A DNA stretch of 64,000 nt from RPQJ01 sp963706755. GTDB lineage: Bacteria > Pseudomonadota > Gammaproteobacteria > Steroidobacterales > Steroidobacteraceae. The notes under the pieces were generated by a model that made no database searches, was not told the origin of the DNA, and saw nothing but the letters and a program-made list of their open reading frames with translations. The stretch covers positions 164,191 to 228,190 of the forward strand of contig CAVPNH010000003.1 in the NCBI GenBank assembly GCA_963706755.1, given 5' to 3'. A program made the position numbers and the translations under genes. This document shows positions 27,529 through 38,814 of the stretch, piece after piece (position 1 is the first letter of the stretch; every line of letters starts with the position of its first letter).

Positions 27529-28986
27529 ATGACGACGACCCGCATCGCGATCATCGGCGCCGGCCACTCCGGCATCTGCATGGGGATGGTGCTGAAGCGC
27601 GCCGGCATCGACGATTTCGTGATCCTCGAGAAGGCGGCGACGCTCGGCGGCACCTGGCGCGACAACACCTATCCGGGTGCGTCCTGCGACGCGCCTTCGT
27701 TCCTCTACAGTTTTTCCTTCGCGCAGAAGACGGACTGGAGCCGGCGCTTCGCCTGGCAGCCGGAGCTGCTCGGGTACGCCGCCGAGTGCGCGGTCAAGGC
27801 CGGACTCCTGCCCCGCTGCCGGTTCAATGCGGAAGTGACGGCGGCGCGATTCGACGAGGCACGCAACCTGTGGCGGGTCGAACTCGCCGGCGGCGAAGCG
27901 ATCGAGGCGGAGTTCCTCGTGACCGGCGTGGGCCAGCTGCACCGTCCCTCGATTCCCGACCTCCCGGGTCGCGGCGACTTCGCGGGTCCCCAGTTCCACT
28001 CCGCGCGCTGGGACCACTCGATGGAGTTGACCGGCAAGCGCGTCGCCGTGATCGGCAACGCCGCGAGCGCGGTGCAGTTCGTGCCGCAGATTGCTCCGTT
28101 CGCGGAGCGGCTCACCGTCTTCCAGCGCTCGGCCAACTGGCTGCTGCCGCGCAAGGACCGGCTCTACTCGCCGCGCCTGCACCGCCTGATGGGGCGCTGG
28201 CCCTGGCTCGCGAAGCTGCGCCACGACTGGCAGTGGTTCTTCTTCGGCGAAATGATGCTGACGCCGCTCATGAAGCGGGTGCGCATCGCGCAGTGGGCGG
28301 CGCGACGGCGGTCACTCATGCACCTGCGCCGGCAGGTCGCGGACCCGTCGTTGCGGACGAAGCTGGTGCCGGACTACCCCATCGGCGCGCGGCGCGTGCT
28401 CTTCAACGATGACTACTATCCGGCGCTCGGCCGCCGCAACGTGCGGCTGGTGACCGACCCCATCGAGCGCATCGAGGCGACGGGTGTGCGCACGCGGGAC
28501 GGCGAGCTGCACGAGGCCGACCTGATGGTGTACGCCACCGGATTCAAGGCGACGGAATTCCTGGCGACGGTGCAGGTTACGGGACTCGCTGGTCGTACGC
28601 TGTCGGAGGAATGGCGCCGCGGCGCGCACGCGTACCTGGGCGTGACCGTGAGCGGCTTCCCGAACTTCTTCATGCTCTACGGGCCGAACACGAACCTGGG
28701 GCACAACAGCATCCTCGTCATGATCGAGGCGCAGGCGGGCTACATCGTCCAGGCGGTCCTGCGCATGCGGGCGGAGGGCGCGAGGCGCCTCGACGTCAGG
28801 CGCGAGGTGATGGACGAGTACAATCGCAGGCTGGCGCACGATCTTGAGAAGTCCGTCTGGTCCGACGCGAAGAGCAGCTGGTACAAGCTCGCCGACGGTA
28901 CGATCACCAATAACTGGCCGCACGGCACCATCCGCTATCGCAGGCTGCTCAGGACCGTGGACTTCGACGACTACGAAGTCGCGTGA
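27529..28986 (+). CDS. flavin-containing monooxygenase, Baeyer-Villiger type
   Basis: A 485-residue FAD/NADPH enzyme. The N-terminal FAD Rossmann motif is IIGAGHSGICMGM. It has LGGTWRDNTYPGASCDAPS, the Baeyer-Villiger fingerprint FAGPQFHSARWDHS (about residue 149) and the second Rossmann motif VAVIGNAASAVQF. The YATGFKATEFL string near residue 345 is also typical. Such enzymes oxidise ketones to esters or lactones, or N/S atoms; the substrate cannot be predicted. It starts 12 bp after the mtgA stop, so the two may be co-transcribed. No catabolic genes flank it. Confidence 0.88.
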   Translation: MTTTRIAIIGAGHSGICMGMVLKRAGIDDFVILEKAATLGGTWRDNTYPGASCDAPSFLYSFSFAQKTDWSRRFAWQPELLGYAAECAVKAGLLPRCRFNAEVTAARFDEARNLWRVELAGGEAIEAEFLVTGVGQLHRPSIPDLPGRGDFAGPQFHSARWDHSMELTGKRVAVIGNAASAVQFVPQIAPFAERLTVFQRSANWLLPRKDRLYSPRLHRLMGRWPWLAKLRHDWQWFFFGEMMLTPLMKRVRIAQWAARRRSLMHLRRQVADPSLRTKLVPDYPIGARRVLFNDDYYPALGRRNVRLVTDPIERIEATGVRTRDGELHEADLMVYATGFKATEFLATVQVTGLAGRTLSEEWRRGAHAYLGVTVSGFPNFFMLYGPNTNLGHNSILVMIEAQAGYIVQAVLRMRAEGARRLDVRREVMDEYNRRLAHDLEKSVWSDAKSSWYKLADGTITNNWPHGTIRYRRLLRTVDFDDYEVA

Positions 28987-29050
28987 ACTTGCGGAACTTT
29001 CCCGGCCCGGCCGGCTCGAATTCGACGTAACTCTCCGTGGAGATGACTAC

Positions 29051-29968
29051 TTGAACAGGCAACTGATTCGCTCCCTGGCACCGGCTCTCGTGACCGGCCT
29101 CGCACTCCTGTCGCTCGCGGGCTGCAGCAAGCAACCGGCTCCTGCCGCCGGCGACGAGCAGGCGGATGCCGCCGCGACGGCTCCGGCAACCGGGGTCGCC
29201 GGGCCGTCCGACGAGGCAGCCGCCGCCGATGCGGCCCGCGCCGCCGAACTCGCCGCGAAGGAGCGGGAACTCGCCGACCGCGAGGCGGCGGTGAGACAGC
29301 AGGAACTCGAGGCGGAACTCGCGCGTCGCGACGCCGAGACCGCAAGACAGGCTGCTGCGGCCGCGGCGGCGGACGCGAAGAAGCCCCCGGCAAAGAAAGC
29401 CACGACGGTCGCGGCGGCTCAGCCGCAGTCGAAGCCCGCACCGCCCCCGCCTCCGCCGCCGATCGTCGTGCCCGCCGGCACTCCGCTCTCGATCAAGCTC
29501 GTCTCGGCCGTCACCACCAAGACCTCCGTGGTGGGCGACCCGGTGCAGGGCCAGCTTGCCTCCGACCTCGTCGTGGACGGACGCCGTGCCGCCGCCGCGG
29601 GATCCGCGGTGACCGGTACGGTCACGCAGGTGGTGTCGGGCAGCAAGAAGATCGGGGGAACGCCGACGCTGGGCATCACCTTCGACAGGCTTTCGGCCGG
29701 CGACAATGGTTCCGTCGCCATCAGCGCGCGCCTGCTCCAGCAGGCCGCCAGCGACACCGGCAAGGACACGGCCAAGGTGGTCGGCACGACCGCGGCCGGC
29801 GCGATCATCGGCCACCAGGTGAGTCACAAGAGCGGCGCGGTCGTCGGAGGCCTCATCGGCGGAGCCGCCGGCCTCGGGATCGCCCAGAAGACCGGTGGCG
29901 AAGTGAGCCTCGCCGCGGGCACGGTCGTGAGTGCGCCGCTGGACGGCGCGGTCCAGTTCTCCAACTGA
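29051..29968 (+). CDS. lipoprotein with coiled coil and glycine-zipper C-terminus
   Basis: 305 residues from a TTG start at 29051; GGAG lies 8 nt upstream and no ATG fits the signal peptide. Order of parts: lipoprotein signal (LALLSLAGC), Ala-rich spacer, charged Ala/Glu/Arg coiled coil (about 60-110), poly-Pro hinge and a beta-rich domain (PLSIKLVSAVTTKTSVVGDP to LGITFDRL). A glycine-zipper (IGHQVSHKSGAVVGGLIGGA) follows near the end. Glycine zippers usually pack in membranes. The beta-rich domain resembles proteins with unknown function in other proteobacteria. Function unknown. It is convergent with metH. Confidence 0.7.
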   Translation: MNRQLIRSLAPALVTGLALLSLAGCSKQPAPAAGDEQADAAATAPATGVAGPSDEAAAADAARAAELAAKERELADREAAVRQQELEAELARRDAETARQAAAAAAADAKKPPAKKATTVAAAQPQSKPAPPPPPPPIVVPAGTPLSIKLVSAVTTKTSVVGDPVQGQLASDLVVDGRRAAAAGSAVTGTVTQVVSGSKKIGGTPTLGITFDRLSAGDNGSVAISARLLQQAASDTGKDTAKVVGTTAAGAIIGHQVSHKSGAVVGGLIGGAAGLGIAQKTGGEVSLAAGTVVSAPLDGAVQFSN

Positions 29969-29972
29969 TCCA

Positions 29973-29986
29973 CCGGCCGCGGCCGG
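29973..29986. terminator. GC palindrome between convergent genes
   Basis: A 14-bp perfect palindrome (ccggccgcggccgg) in the 24-bp gap between the lipoprotein gene and metH, which converge. There is no loop and no T tract on either side, so it could be a bidirectional block only in the broad sense. Confidence 0.25.
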
Positions 29987-29992
29987 CGCCGC

Positions 29993-33694
<3,702 letters not shown>

Positions 33695-33696
33695 GG

Positions 33697-34617
33697 TCAG
33701 CCCCCCTGCGCCGCGCGCGCCGCCGCCGGCCGCACGCCGAGCGCGTGGCAGATGGCGAAGGTGAGTTCGGCGCGGTTCAGCGTGTAGAAGTGGAATTCCT
33801 GCACGCCCTGCTCCTGGAGCCGGCGCACTTGGTCGATCGCGACGCTCGCCGCGATCATGCGCCGGGTCTCGGGATCGTCGTCGAGCCCGTCGAAACGGTG
33901 CGCGAGCCAGTCAGGCACGCTGGCGCCGCAGCGCTTCGCGAAGCGCAGCATCTGCGGGAAGCGCGTGATGGGCAGGATGCCGGGCACCAGCTCCGCATCG
34001 ATGCCGTGCGCGGCGCAGCGGTCGCGGAAGCGCAGGAACGCGTCGGTGTCGAAGAAGAACTGCGTGATCGCGCGATGTGCGCCCGCGTCGATCTTGGCCT
34101 TGAGGCGGTCCAGGTCGAACGCCGCGTCGGGCGCCTCGGGGTGCGTTTCCGGATAGGCCGCCACGGAGATCTCGAACTCGCCGACCGAGCGCAGGCCACG
34201 CACCAGGTCCTCGGCGTAGGCGAATCCGCCGGGCTCCGGGCGGTACGCCTGCCCCGCCGGCGCGTCGCCGCGCAAGGCCACGATGTGCCGCACGCCCGCA
34301 TCCCAGTAGCCGCGGGCGATGTCGAGGATCTCCTCGCGCCGCGCCCCGACGCAGGTCAGGTGCGGCGCAGGCGTGAGCGCTGTCTCCGTGAGGATGCGTG
34401 TGACGACATTGTGCGTACGCTCACGCGTCGAACCGTCGGCGCCGTAGGTCACGGACACGAAGCGCGGTGCGAGCGGCGCGAGCCGCTGGATGGACGCCCA
34501 CAGGGTGCGCTCCATTTCCGCGTCGTTGGGCGGGAAGAACTCGAAGGACACGAGCACGGGCCGCCGCAGCCTGGACGCGGCAGTCTCGATCCCGTCACGC
34601 AGCTCGCTCGTTTCCAT
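33697..34617 (-). CDS. metF: 5,10-methylenetetrahydrofolate reductase
   Basis: A 306-residue FAD TIM-barrel enzyme that makes methyl-THF for MetH. Signatures: VSFEFFPPNDAEME with the catalytic Glu, PRFVSVTYGADGSTRERT, HIVALRGDAP and AITQFFFDTDAFLRF. The ATG at 34617 has AGAGGA about 7 nt upstream, while the longer open frame to 34863 overlaps the regulator gene and lacks conserved sequence. It lies 26 bp after the regulator and 2 bp before metH in one minus-strand operon. Confidence 0.97.
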   Translation of the reverse strand: METSELRDGIETAASRLRRPVLVSFEFFPPNDAEMERTLWASIQRLAPLAPRFVSVTYGADGSTRERTHNVVTRILTETALTPAPHLTCVGARREEILDIARGYWDAGVRHIVALRGDAPAGQAYRPEPGGFAYAEDLVRGLRSVGEFEISVAAYPETHPEAPDAAFDLDRLKAKIDAGAHRAITQFFFDTDAFLRFRDRCAAHGIDAELVPGILPITRFPQMLRFAKRCGASVPDWLAHRFDGLDDDPETRRMIAASVAIDQVRRLQEQGVQEFHFYTLNRAELTFAICHALGVRPAAARAAQGG

Positions 34618-34643
34618 GGGTATTTCCTCTCGTGTCGCGTCCT

Positions 34644-35558
34644 TCACGCCGGCCGGCCGGGCGTCGCCGTGGCCAGCAGCACGTGCATCGCCCCGGCGTC
34701 CGCCGGGCGCAGCCGTTCGCAGGCGAGCCCGCCCGACGTGATCCAGCCGCGCAACGTCGCGAGCGGATTGCCGCCCGCGGTGCGGCCGGACAGCGCCTCG
34801 TACTCCTCGACGATCATCAGCCGGCCGCCGGGCCGCAGCACTCGCACCGACTCGCGCAGCCACTCGTCGCGACGTGCGTCCGTCCCGAGCACGCGATCGA
34901 GCACGACCGCGTCGAAGCTGGCGGCCGCCGGCGCGGCGCTGGCGAGGTCGCCGAACTGCACGACACAGTGCGACAGTCCGTTGCCGTGCAGGCTGGCGCG
35001 GGCCCGCCGGATCTCGTGCCGGGACTCGCTCACGCCGACCGCTCGGCGCGTCCTGGGCCCGAGGGCGCCCAGCATCTCGACCGGCGCGGGACCGGCGTAT
35101 AGGACCGCGTCGTAGCCGCGGTCGCCGAGTTCGGACATCACGACGGACGCGAGGTCCTGCATCGACCCGGCGGCCGTCGCCTGCGCGCGCGCCGCATCCG
35201 GCTCCAGCTCGCCGCCGCGAGCGCGCCCGGCAAGCACGGCGAGCGCCCGCTCGCGGTCCACGGCGACGAGTGGATCCTCGCGATCCAGCAGTTCCAGCAC
35301 TGCGCGGGCGATTTCAGCGCCCTCCCCGTCGGCGGGCATGCGGTGGAAGACCCAGTGCTGCTCGCGAAATCGTTCGAGGAGCCCGCCGTCGTTCAGCAGC
35401 TTGAGGTGCCGCGAAACCCGCGGCTGGCTCTGGCCGAGAATCACCGTCAACTCGGAAACGGTGAACTCGCCGAGCGCGAGCACCGCCAGCAAGCGCAGGC
35501 GGCTCGGCTCGGCGGAGGCCCGGAGGCCCTGAAGCAGCCGGTGATGCGATTGGGACAT
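34644..35558 (-). CDS. ArsR-family regulator fused to SAM-binding methyltransferase-like domain
   Basis: 304 residues. The N-terminal winged helix (LRASAEPSRLRLLAVLALGE, then LGQSQPRVSRHLKLLNDGGL) is ArsR-type. The C-terminal half (from about 135) is a Rossmann methyltransferase fold with VVLDRVLGTDARRDEWLRES and RPGGRLMIVEEYE. The same architecture is found in SahR-type regulators, which sense S-adenosylhomocysteine and control methionine-cycle genes. That identity is an inference from architecture and from its place ahead of metF-metH. The ATG at 35558 is chosen over one three codons upstream, since homologous sequence begins there. An AT-rich dyad (35570-35585) sits just upstream, consistent with autoregulation. 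Confidence 0.85.
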   Translation of the reverse strand: MSQSHHRLLQGLRASAEPSRLRLLAVLALGEFTVSELTVILGQSQPRVSRHLKLLNDGGLLERFREQHWVFHRMPADGEGAEIARAVLELLDREDPLVAVDRERALAVLAGRARGGELEPDAARAQATAAGSMQDLASVVMSELGDRGYDAVLYAGPAPVEMLGALGPRTRRAVGVSESRHEIRRARASLHGNGLSHCVVQFGDLASAAPAAASFDAVVLDRVLGTDARRDEWLRESVRVLRPGGRLMIVEEYEALSGRTAGGNPLATLRGWITSGGLACERLRPADAGAMHVLLATATPGRPA

Positions 35559-35563
35559 ATAAT

Positions 35564-35593
35564 GCAAATATAAACAACTCTTTATGTTTTTGC
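35564..35593. promoter_or_regulatory. AT-rich dyad, candidate operator of the methionine regulator
   Basis: A perfect core inverted repeat ATAAA-N6-TTTAT lies at 35570-35585. It is flanked by gcaaa and tttgc, which are almost but not quite symmetric about the same centre. It stands out in a high-GC region and begins 12 nt upstream of the regulator start codon, where an operator for autoregulation of the regulator-metF-metH operon would be expected. Confidence 0.45.
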
Positions 35594-35616
35594 CATAGAA
35601 GCTCCAGCCATCTGCC

Positions 35617-35643
35617 GGAAATAGGTGCCTGGCACCTATTTCC
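35617..35643. repeat. GGTGCC/GGCACC palindrome, third copy
   Basis: A 27-bp perfect palindrome: arms ggaaataggtgcc (35617-35629) and ggcacctatttcc (35631-35643) around a single t. The inner 23 bp match the units at 11334-11386, 24 kb away. It lies in the gap between the divergent regulator and kinase-like genes. Confidence 0.8.
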
Positions 35644-35736
35644 GCCGGGCCGCGCTTCGAGCTTCGGCGCGCAAGTTGTTATCATGTTTGGAAATCTCAG
35701 GACCAAGGACGCCATGCCTGCCTCCCGGCCAGCCCG

Positions 35737-36456
35737 ATGCCGAGCCCGTTGACCCCGCCTGCGGACCCGACCGGGTCACCCGCTGACCGCGTCCCCGTCC
35801 CCTTCACGCGTGCCGACCTCGAGCGGGGGCCCCGCCGCCGCCTGAGCGAGGGCCGCTGGGCCAATGCGATCCTGCACCGCTACGAGCGGGACGGGATTTC
35901 CTGGGTCGTCAAGGACTTCTCGGCCAGGTCCTTCCTGGTACGCAACCTGATCGGCCGGCTCCTGGTGCGGCGCGAGCTGGGGTGGCTGAAGCGCGTGGAC
36001 GGCATCGCGGCCACACCCCGGGACGCGTTTCGCGTGGACGGTCACGCCCTCGCCTACCGCTTCGTCCCCGGCACGAGCCTCCGGCTCACGGCGAACTCGG
36101 GCCTGGCACCCGACTTCTTTCCCGCCCTGGAGGAAAGCCTGCGCCAGGTGCACGCGCGGGCGCGGGTCGTGCACCTCGACCTGCGCAACGCGCACAACAT
36201 CCTGGTGACGGACTCGGGCGAGCCCTTGCTGCTCGACTTCCAGTCCTGCCTCGGCACGCGCTGGCTGCCGCCGCCGCTGCGCCGGTTCGCCGAGCGCATC
36301 GACCTCGCCGCGATCTACAAGCACTGGGCGAAGCGCAGCCCGGACACGCTCGGGCCTGAACGCACTGCGGCGCTCGCCCGGATGAACCGATTGCGCCCGC
36401 TGTGGGTGCTCCGCGGGTATATTGGCGCGCGCCGGACCGGCCGGAACCGGGACTGA
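35737..36456 (+). CDS. lipopolysaccharide-kinase-like (Kdo/WaaP/RIO fold) protein
   Basis: 239 residues with a small kinase-like fold. A glycine/Lys strand region (NAILHRYERDGISWVVKDF) is followed by the catalytic-loop motif VVHLDLRNAHNILV (HxDLxxxN) and the metal motif LLLDFQS (DFQ). This set matches the lipopolysaccharide kinase (KdkA/WaaP/RfaP) and RIO superfamily, which phosphorylate LPS core sugars or proteins. The substrate is not determined. The start at 35737 is one of several possible; the first 20 residues are Pro-rich. The next gene, an ICMT-like methyltransferase, is 38 bp downstream. Confidence 0.7.
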   Translation: MPSPLTPPADPTGSPADRVPVPFTRADLERGPRRRLSEGRWANAILHRYERDGISWVVKDFSARSFLVRNLIGRLLVRRELGWLKRVDGIAATPRDAFRVDGHALAYRFVPGTSLRLTANSGLAPDFFPALEESLRQVHARARVVHLDLRNAHNILVTDSGEPLLLDFQSCLGTRWLPPPLRRFAERIDLAAIYKHWAKRSPDTLGPERTAALARMNRLRPLWVLRGYIGARRTGRNRD

Positions 36457-36494
36457 CGCGCCAACGGAATAGAACAAACGCCAGGGAGCAAGCT

Positions 36495-37067
36495 GTGCTC
36501 GACGCCATCCATCGCCTGTTCAACAACCCCACGCTTCGCAAGGTCCTGGTCAGGAGCCGCGTGCTGCTCGGACTCGCGGTCGTCGCCGCGATCATCTGGT
36601 ACCTGGACCCGAACTGGCTGCTGCCGGGATTCCTCGTATCGATGTTCGGCGAGGCGATACAGCTCTGGTGCTTCGCGTCACTCGACAAGGGCCGCACGCT
36701 CGCCTTCAACGGGCCGTACGCGATGGTGCGGAATCCGATGTACCTGGGGCGCTACTTCATCCTGCTCGGCGGAGTCATGCTGCTCGGCCGGTGGTGGATC
36801 CTGCTGCTCTTCACCGTCGTGTACTACTTCTACATGGTGAACCGCGTGAAGCGCGAGGAAGAGTATCTGCGCGGTCCGCTCGGTGTGCCTTACGAGGACT
36901 ACCTGCGCACGGTGAACAGATTCCTGCCGGGTGCGCCGAAGCCCGGCAGCCGACTGGCCTTCTGGGACTGGAAGCTGCTGAAGCGCAACCACGGGACGAC
37001 GAATCTCATCGCCACGCTCGCCTTCTGGATCATCGCCTGGGTCGTCACGCGGACCCTCGTCCACTGA
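36495..37067 (+). CDS. isoprenylcysteine carboxyl methyltransferase-like membrane protein
   Basis: A 190-residue integral membrane protein with about five hydrophobic segments. Family motif: FNGPYAMVRNPMYLGRYFIL, then KREEEYLRGPLGVPYEDYLR. This is the ICMT/PEMT fold, in which the RNPxY and EExxL/YxxY region binds SAM. Bacterial members methylate lipids or small hydrophobic molecules; the substrate is unknown. The GTG at 36495 is preferred because AGGGAG lies 7 nt upstream. It may form a pair with the preceding kinase-like gene in lipid or LPS modification (inference). Confidence 0.75.
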   Translation: MLDAIHRLFNNPTLRKVLVRSRVLLGLAVVAAIIWYLDPNWLLPGFLVSMFGEAIQLWCFASLDKGRTLAFNGPYAMVRNPMYLGRYFILLGGVMLLGRWWILLLFTVVYYFYMVNRVKREEEYLRGPLGVPYEDYLRTVNRFLPGAPKPGSRLAFWDWKLLKRNHGTTNLIATLAFWIIAWVVTRTLVH

Positions 37068-37223
37068 GGAGTCCGGACGGCGCAGGCTCGTGACGATACC
37101 GACCGCACCGGGCGGCATCTATTTCCGCGAGCCTGCCTTGCGGGTTTTCTGCTGATCCAGCCGGCGCCGGCGCAATCAACGGCCGAGTTCGGCCAGAAAA
37201 GGACATTCGATCCGACCAGTGCG

Positions 37224-37733
37224 ATGCGGGTATTCATCACATCGTTGGCCGTGCTGCTGGGCTGTGCGGCAGCCGTAGCGACCGTAGCGGCCGACTCTCC
37301 GCGTGCCAGCTTCATGGGTGTTGGGGCGGTACGCATCGGTATGACGGTTGACGAATTGGGGGCCGTATTGGGTCATCCGGTTGCGCCCGAATTCCCCGAC
37401 GAAGTTGGATGCTTCTACGCACCAGGCGATAGTTCCTCATCGTTTAGCGCGATGGTCCAAGAAGGGCGGGTCGTACGGATCGATGTGGATAGCCCGTCAA
37501 TCCCTACGCTTCGCGGCGCACGTGTTGGCGACAAGGTCGACGTTGTGCGGAAACTCTACGGCGTTGCTTTAAAAGAGGAGCCCCATTTTTACGCTGGCCT
37601 GCCAGATTTGTACCTGACCTATTTTTCGTCGGATCATCGGTTCGCTCTGCGATTTGAGACGCGCGACGGAGTCGTCTCAACTTATTACCTCGGGTATGCG
37701 GAGCCGACGCAGTACGTGGAAGGGTGCCTTTAA
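37224..37733 (+). CDS. hypothetical secreted protein
   Basis: 169 residues with a signal peptide ending TVAADS. The mature part contains two similar halves: GAVRIGMTVDELGAVLG near residue 34 and GARVGDKVDVVRKLYG near residue 98. This is a pattern seen in small periplasmic proteins of unknown role, in which a Gly-Met/Val-turn precedes a helix. Two cysteines (about 63 and 168) could pair. Base use is more AT-rich than its neighbours. I do not recognise a named family. Confidence 0.6.
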   Translation: MRVFITSLAVLLGCAAAVATVAADSPRASFMGVGAVRIGMTVDELGAVLGHPVAPEFPDEVGCFYAPGDSSSSFSAMVQEGRVVRIDVDSPSIPTLRGARVGDKVDVVRKLYGVALKEEPHFYAGLPDLYLTYFSSDHRFALRFETRDGVVSTYYLGYAEPTQYVEGCL

Positions 37734-37894
37734 CAGAAGCCACTCATCGCCGGCCGTCTTTCGTGTGCTGCCGAAGGTCGTAAGTGGGTCGAACTCGGAC
37801 AGTCACGCACCACGTGTCAGACGGCTGCCACCGTGACCAGCCAGCCCCGCAAAGCCCACGCACGAGCGACTTGCGAAGGATCTCAGACGTCCTG

Positions 37895-38812
37895 TCAGTG
37901 CACGCCGCTGCGCGGCACCTCAGGCGCGGTGGTAAAGACCGTGCCTGCATCCACCGCGTCGAAACGGTAGCTGCGGCTGCAGAACTCGCAGCGCACCTCG
38001 ACTGAGCCGCGCTCGGTGAGGATCGAGTCGACTTCGTCGCGACCGAGCGAGCGCAGCATCGCCGCGACCCGCTCGCGCGAGCAGCTGCAGCGGAAGAACA
38101 CCGGCGCGGCCTCGAACATCCTGACGTCGTCCTCGGCGAAGAGCCTTTTCAGCAGGTCGCGGTCCGCGAGCCCGGCGAGCTCCGGGCCGGTCACCGTGCC
38201 CGCGACGAGCTGCACGCGCCGCCATGCGTCCTCGATCTCTTCCTCCGACACGCCACCGGTGCCCGACTCGGTCACCGAGGCGGGACGCGAGGTGACCGGC
38301 AGTCGCTGCAGGAGCAGCCCGCTCGCCTGCTCCGCGTCGGCGCCCAGCCACAGACGCGTCGGCAGCTGCTCCGAGCTTTCGAAGTACTCGCGGAGACATT
38401 CGCTCATCCGTTCGCCTGCGAGCGGGACCACGCCCTGGTAGCGGCCGGACAGATCCTCGCCCTCGATCGTGACGGTGAGCGTGCCGTCGCCCGAGAGCTC
38501 GCGCAGATCGAGCGTCGCCGGGGTCCCGTCGAACCTCGCCACGGCGCGCACGGCGAGCCCGTCGCTGCACTCGACGAGCATGAGGCGCATGGGTCCGGCG
38601 CCACGCAGCTGCAGGGACAGCTGGCCCTTGAACTTGAGCGTGGAGGCGAGCAGCGTCGTCGCCGCGACGGCCTCGCCCAGGCTGTCGCGCACCTCCGCCG
38701 GGTAGTCGTGGTGCTCCATCATGGCGCGCCACGCGGGTCCCAGGTGCACGAGCTGGCCGCGGAACGGGTAGCGCTCGAAGACGAAGCGGCGCAGCGAGTC
38801 CGTCTGCCGCAT
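37895..38812 (-). CDS. hslO: Hsp33 redox-regulated chaperonin
   Basis: A 305-residue cytosolic holdase activated by oxidation. The C-terminal zinc site is formed by CSC in FRCSCSRERV and CEFC in VRCEFCSRSY, giving the CxC-x(n)-CxxC arrangement; loss of zinc on oxidation unmasks the chaperone. The N-terminal fold contains the family string RAVARFDGTPATLDL and PLAGERMSECLREYF. The ATG at 38812 follows the fumarase stop by 2 bp, so the two are in one minus-strand transcript, an unusual pairing. Confidence 0.95.
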   Translation of the reverse strand: MRQTDSLRRFVFERYPFRGQLVHLGPAWRAMMEHHDYPAEVRDSLGEAVAATTLLASTLKFKGQLSLQLRGAGPMRLMLVECSDGLAVRAVARFDGTPATLDLRELSGDGTLTVTIEGEDLSGRYQGVVPLAGERMSECLREYFESSEQLPTRLWLGADAEQASGLLLQRLPVTSRPASVTESGTGGVSEEEIEDAWRRVQLVAGTVTGPELAGLADRDLLKRLFAEDDVRMFEAAPVFFRCSCSRERVAAMLRSLGRDEVDSILTERGSVEVRCEFCSRSYRFDAVDAGTVFTTAPEVPRSGVH

Positions 38813-38814
38813 CG

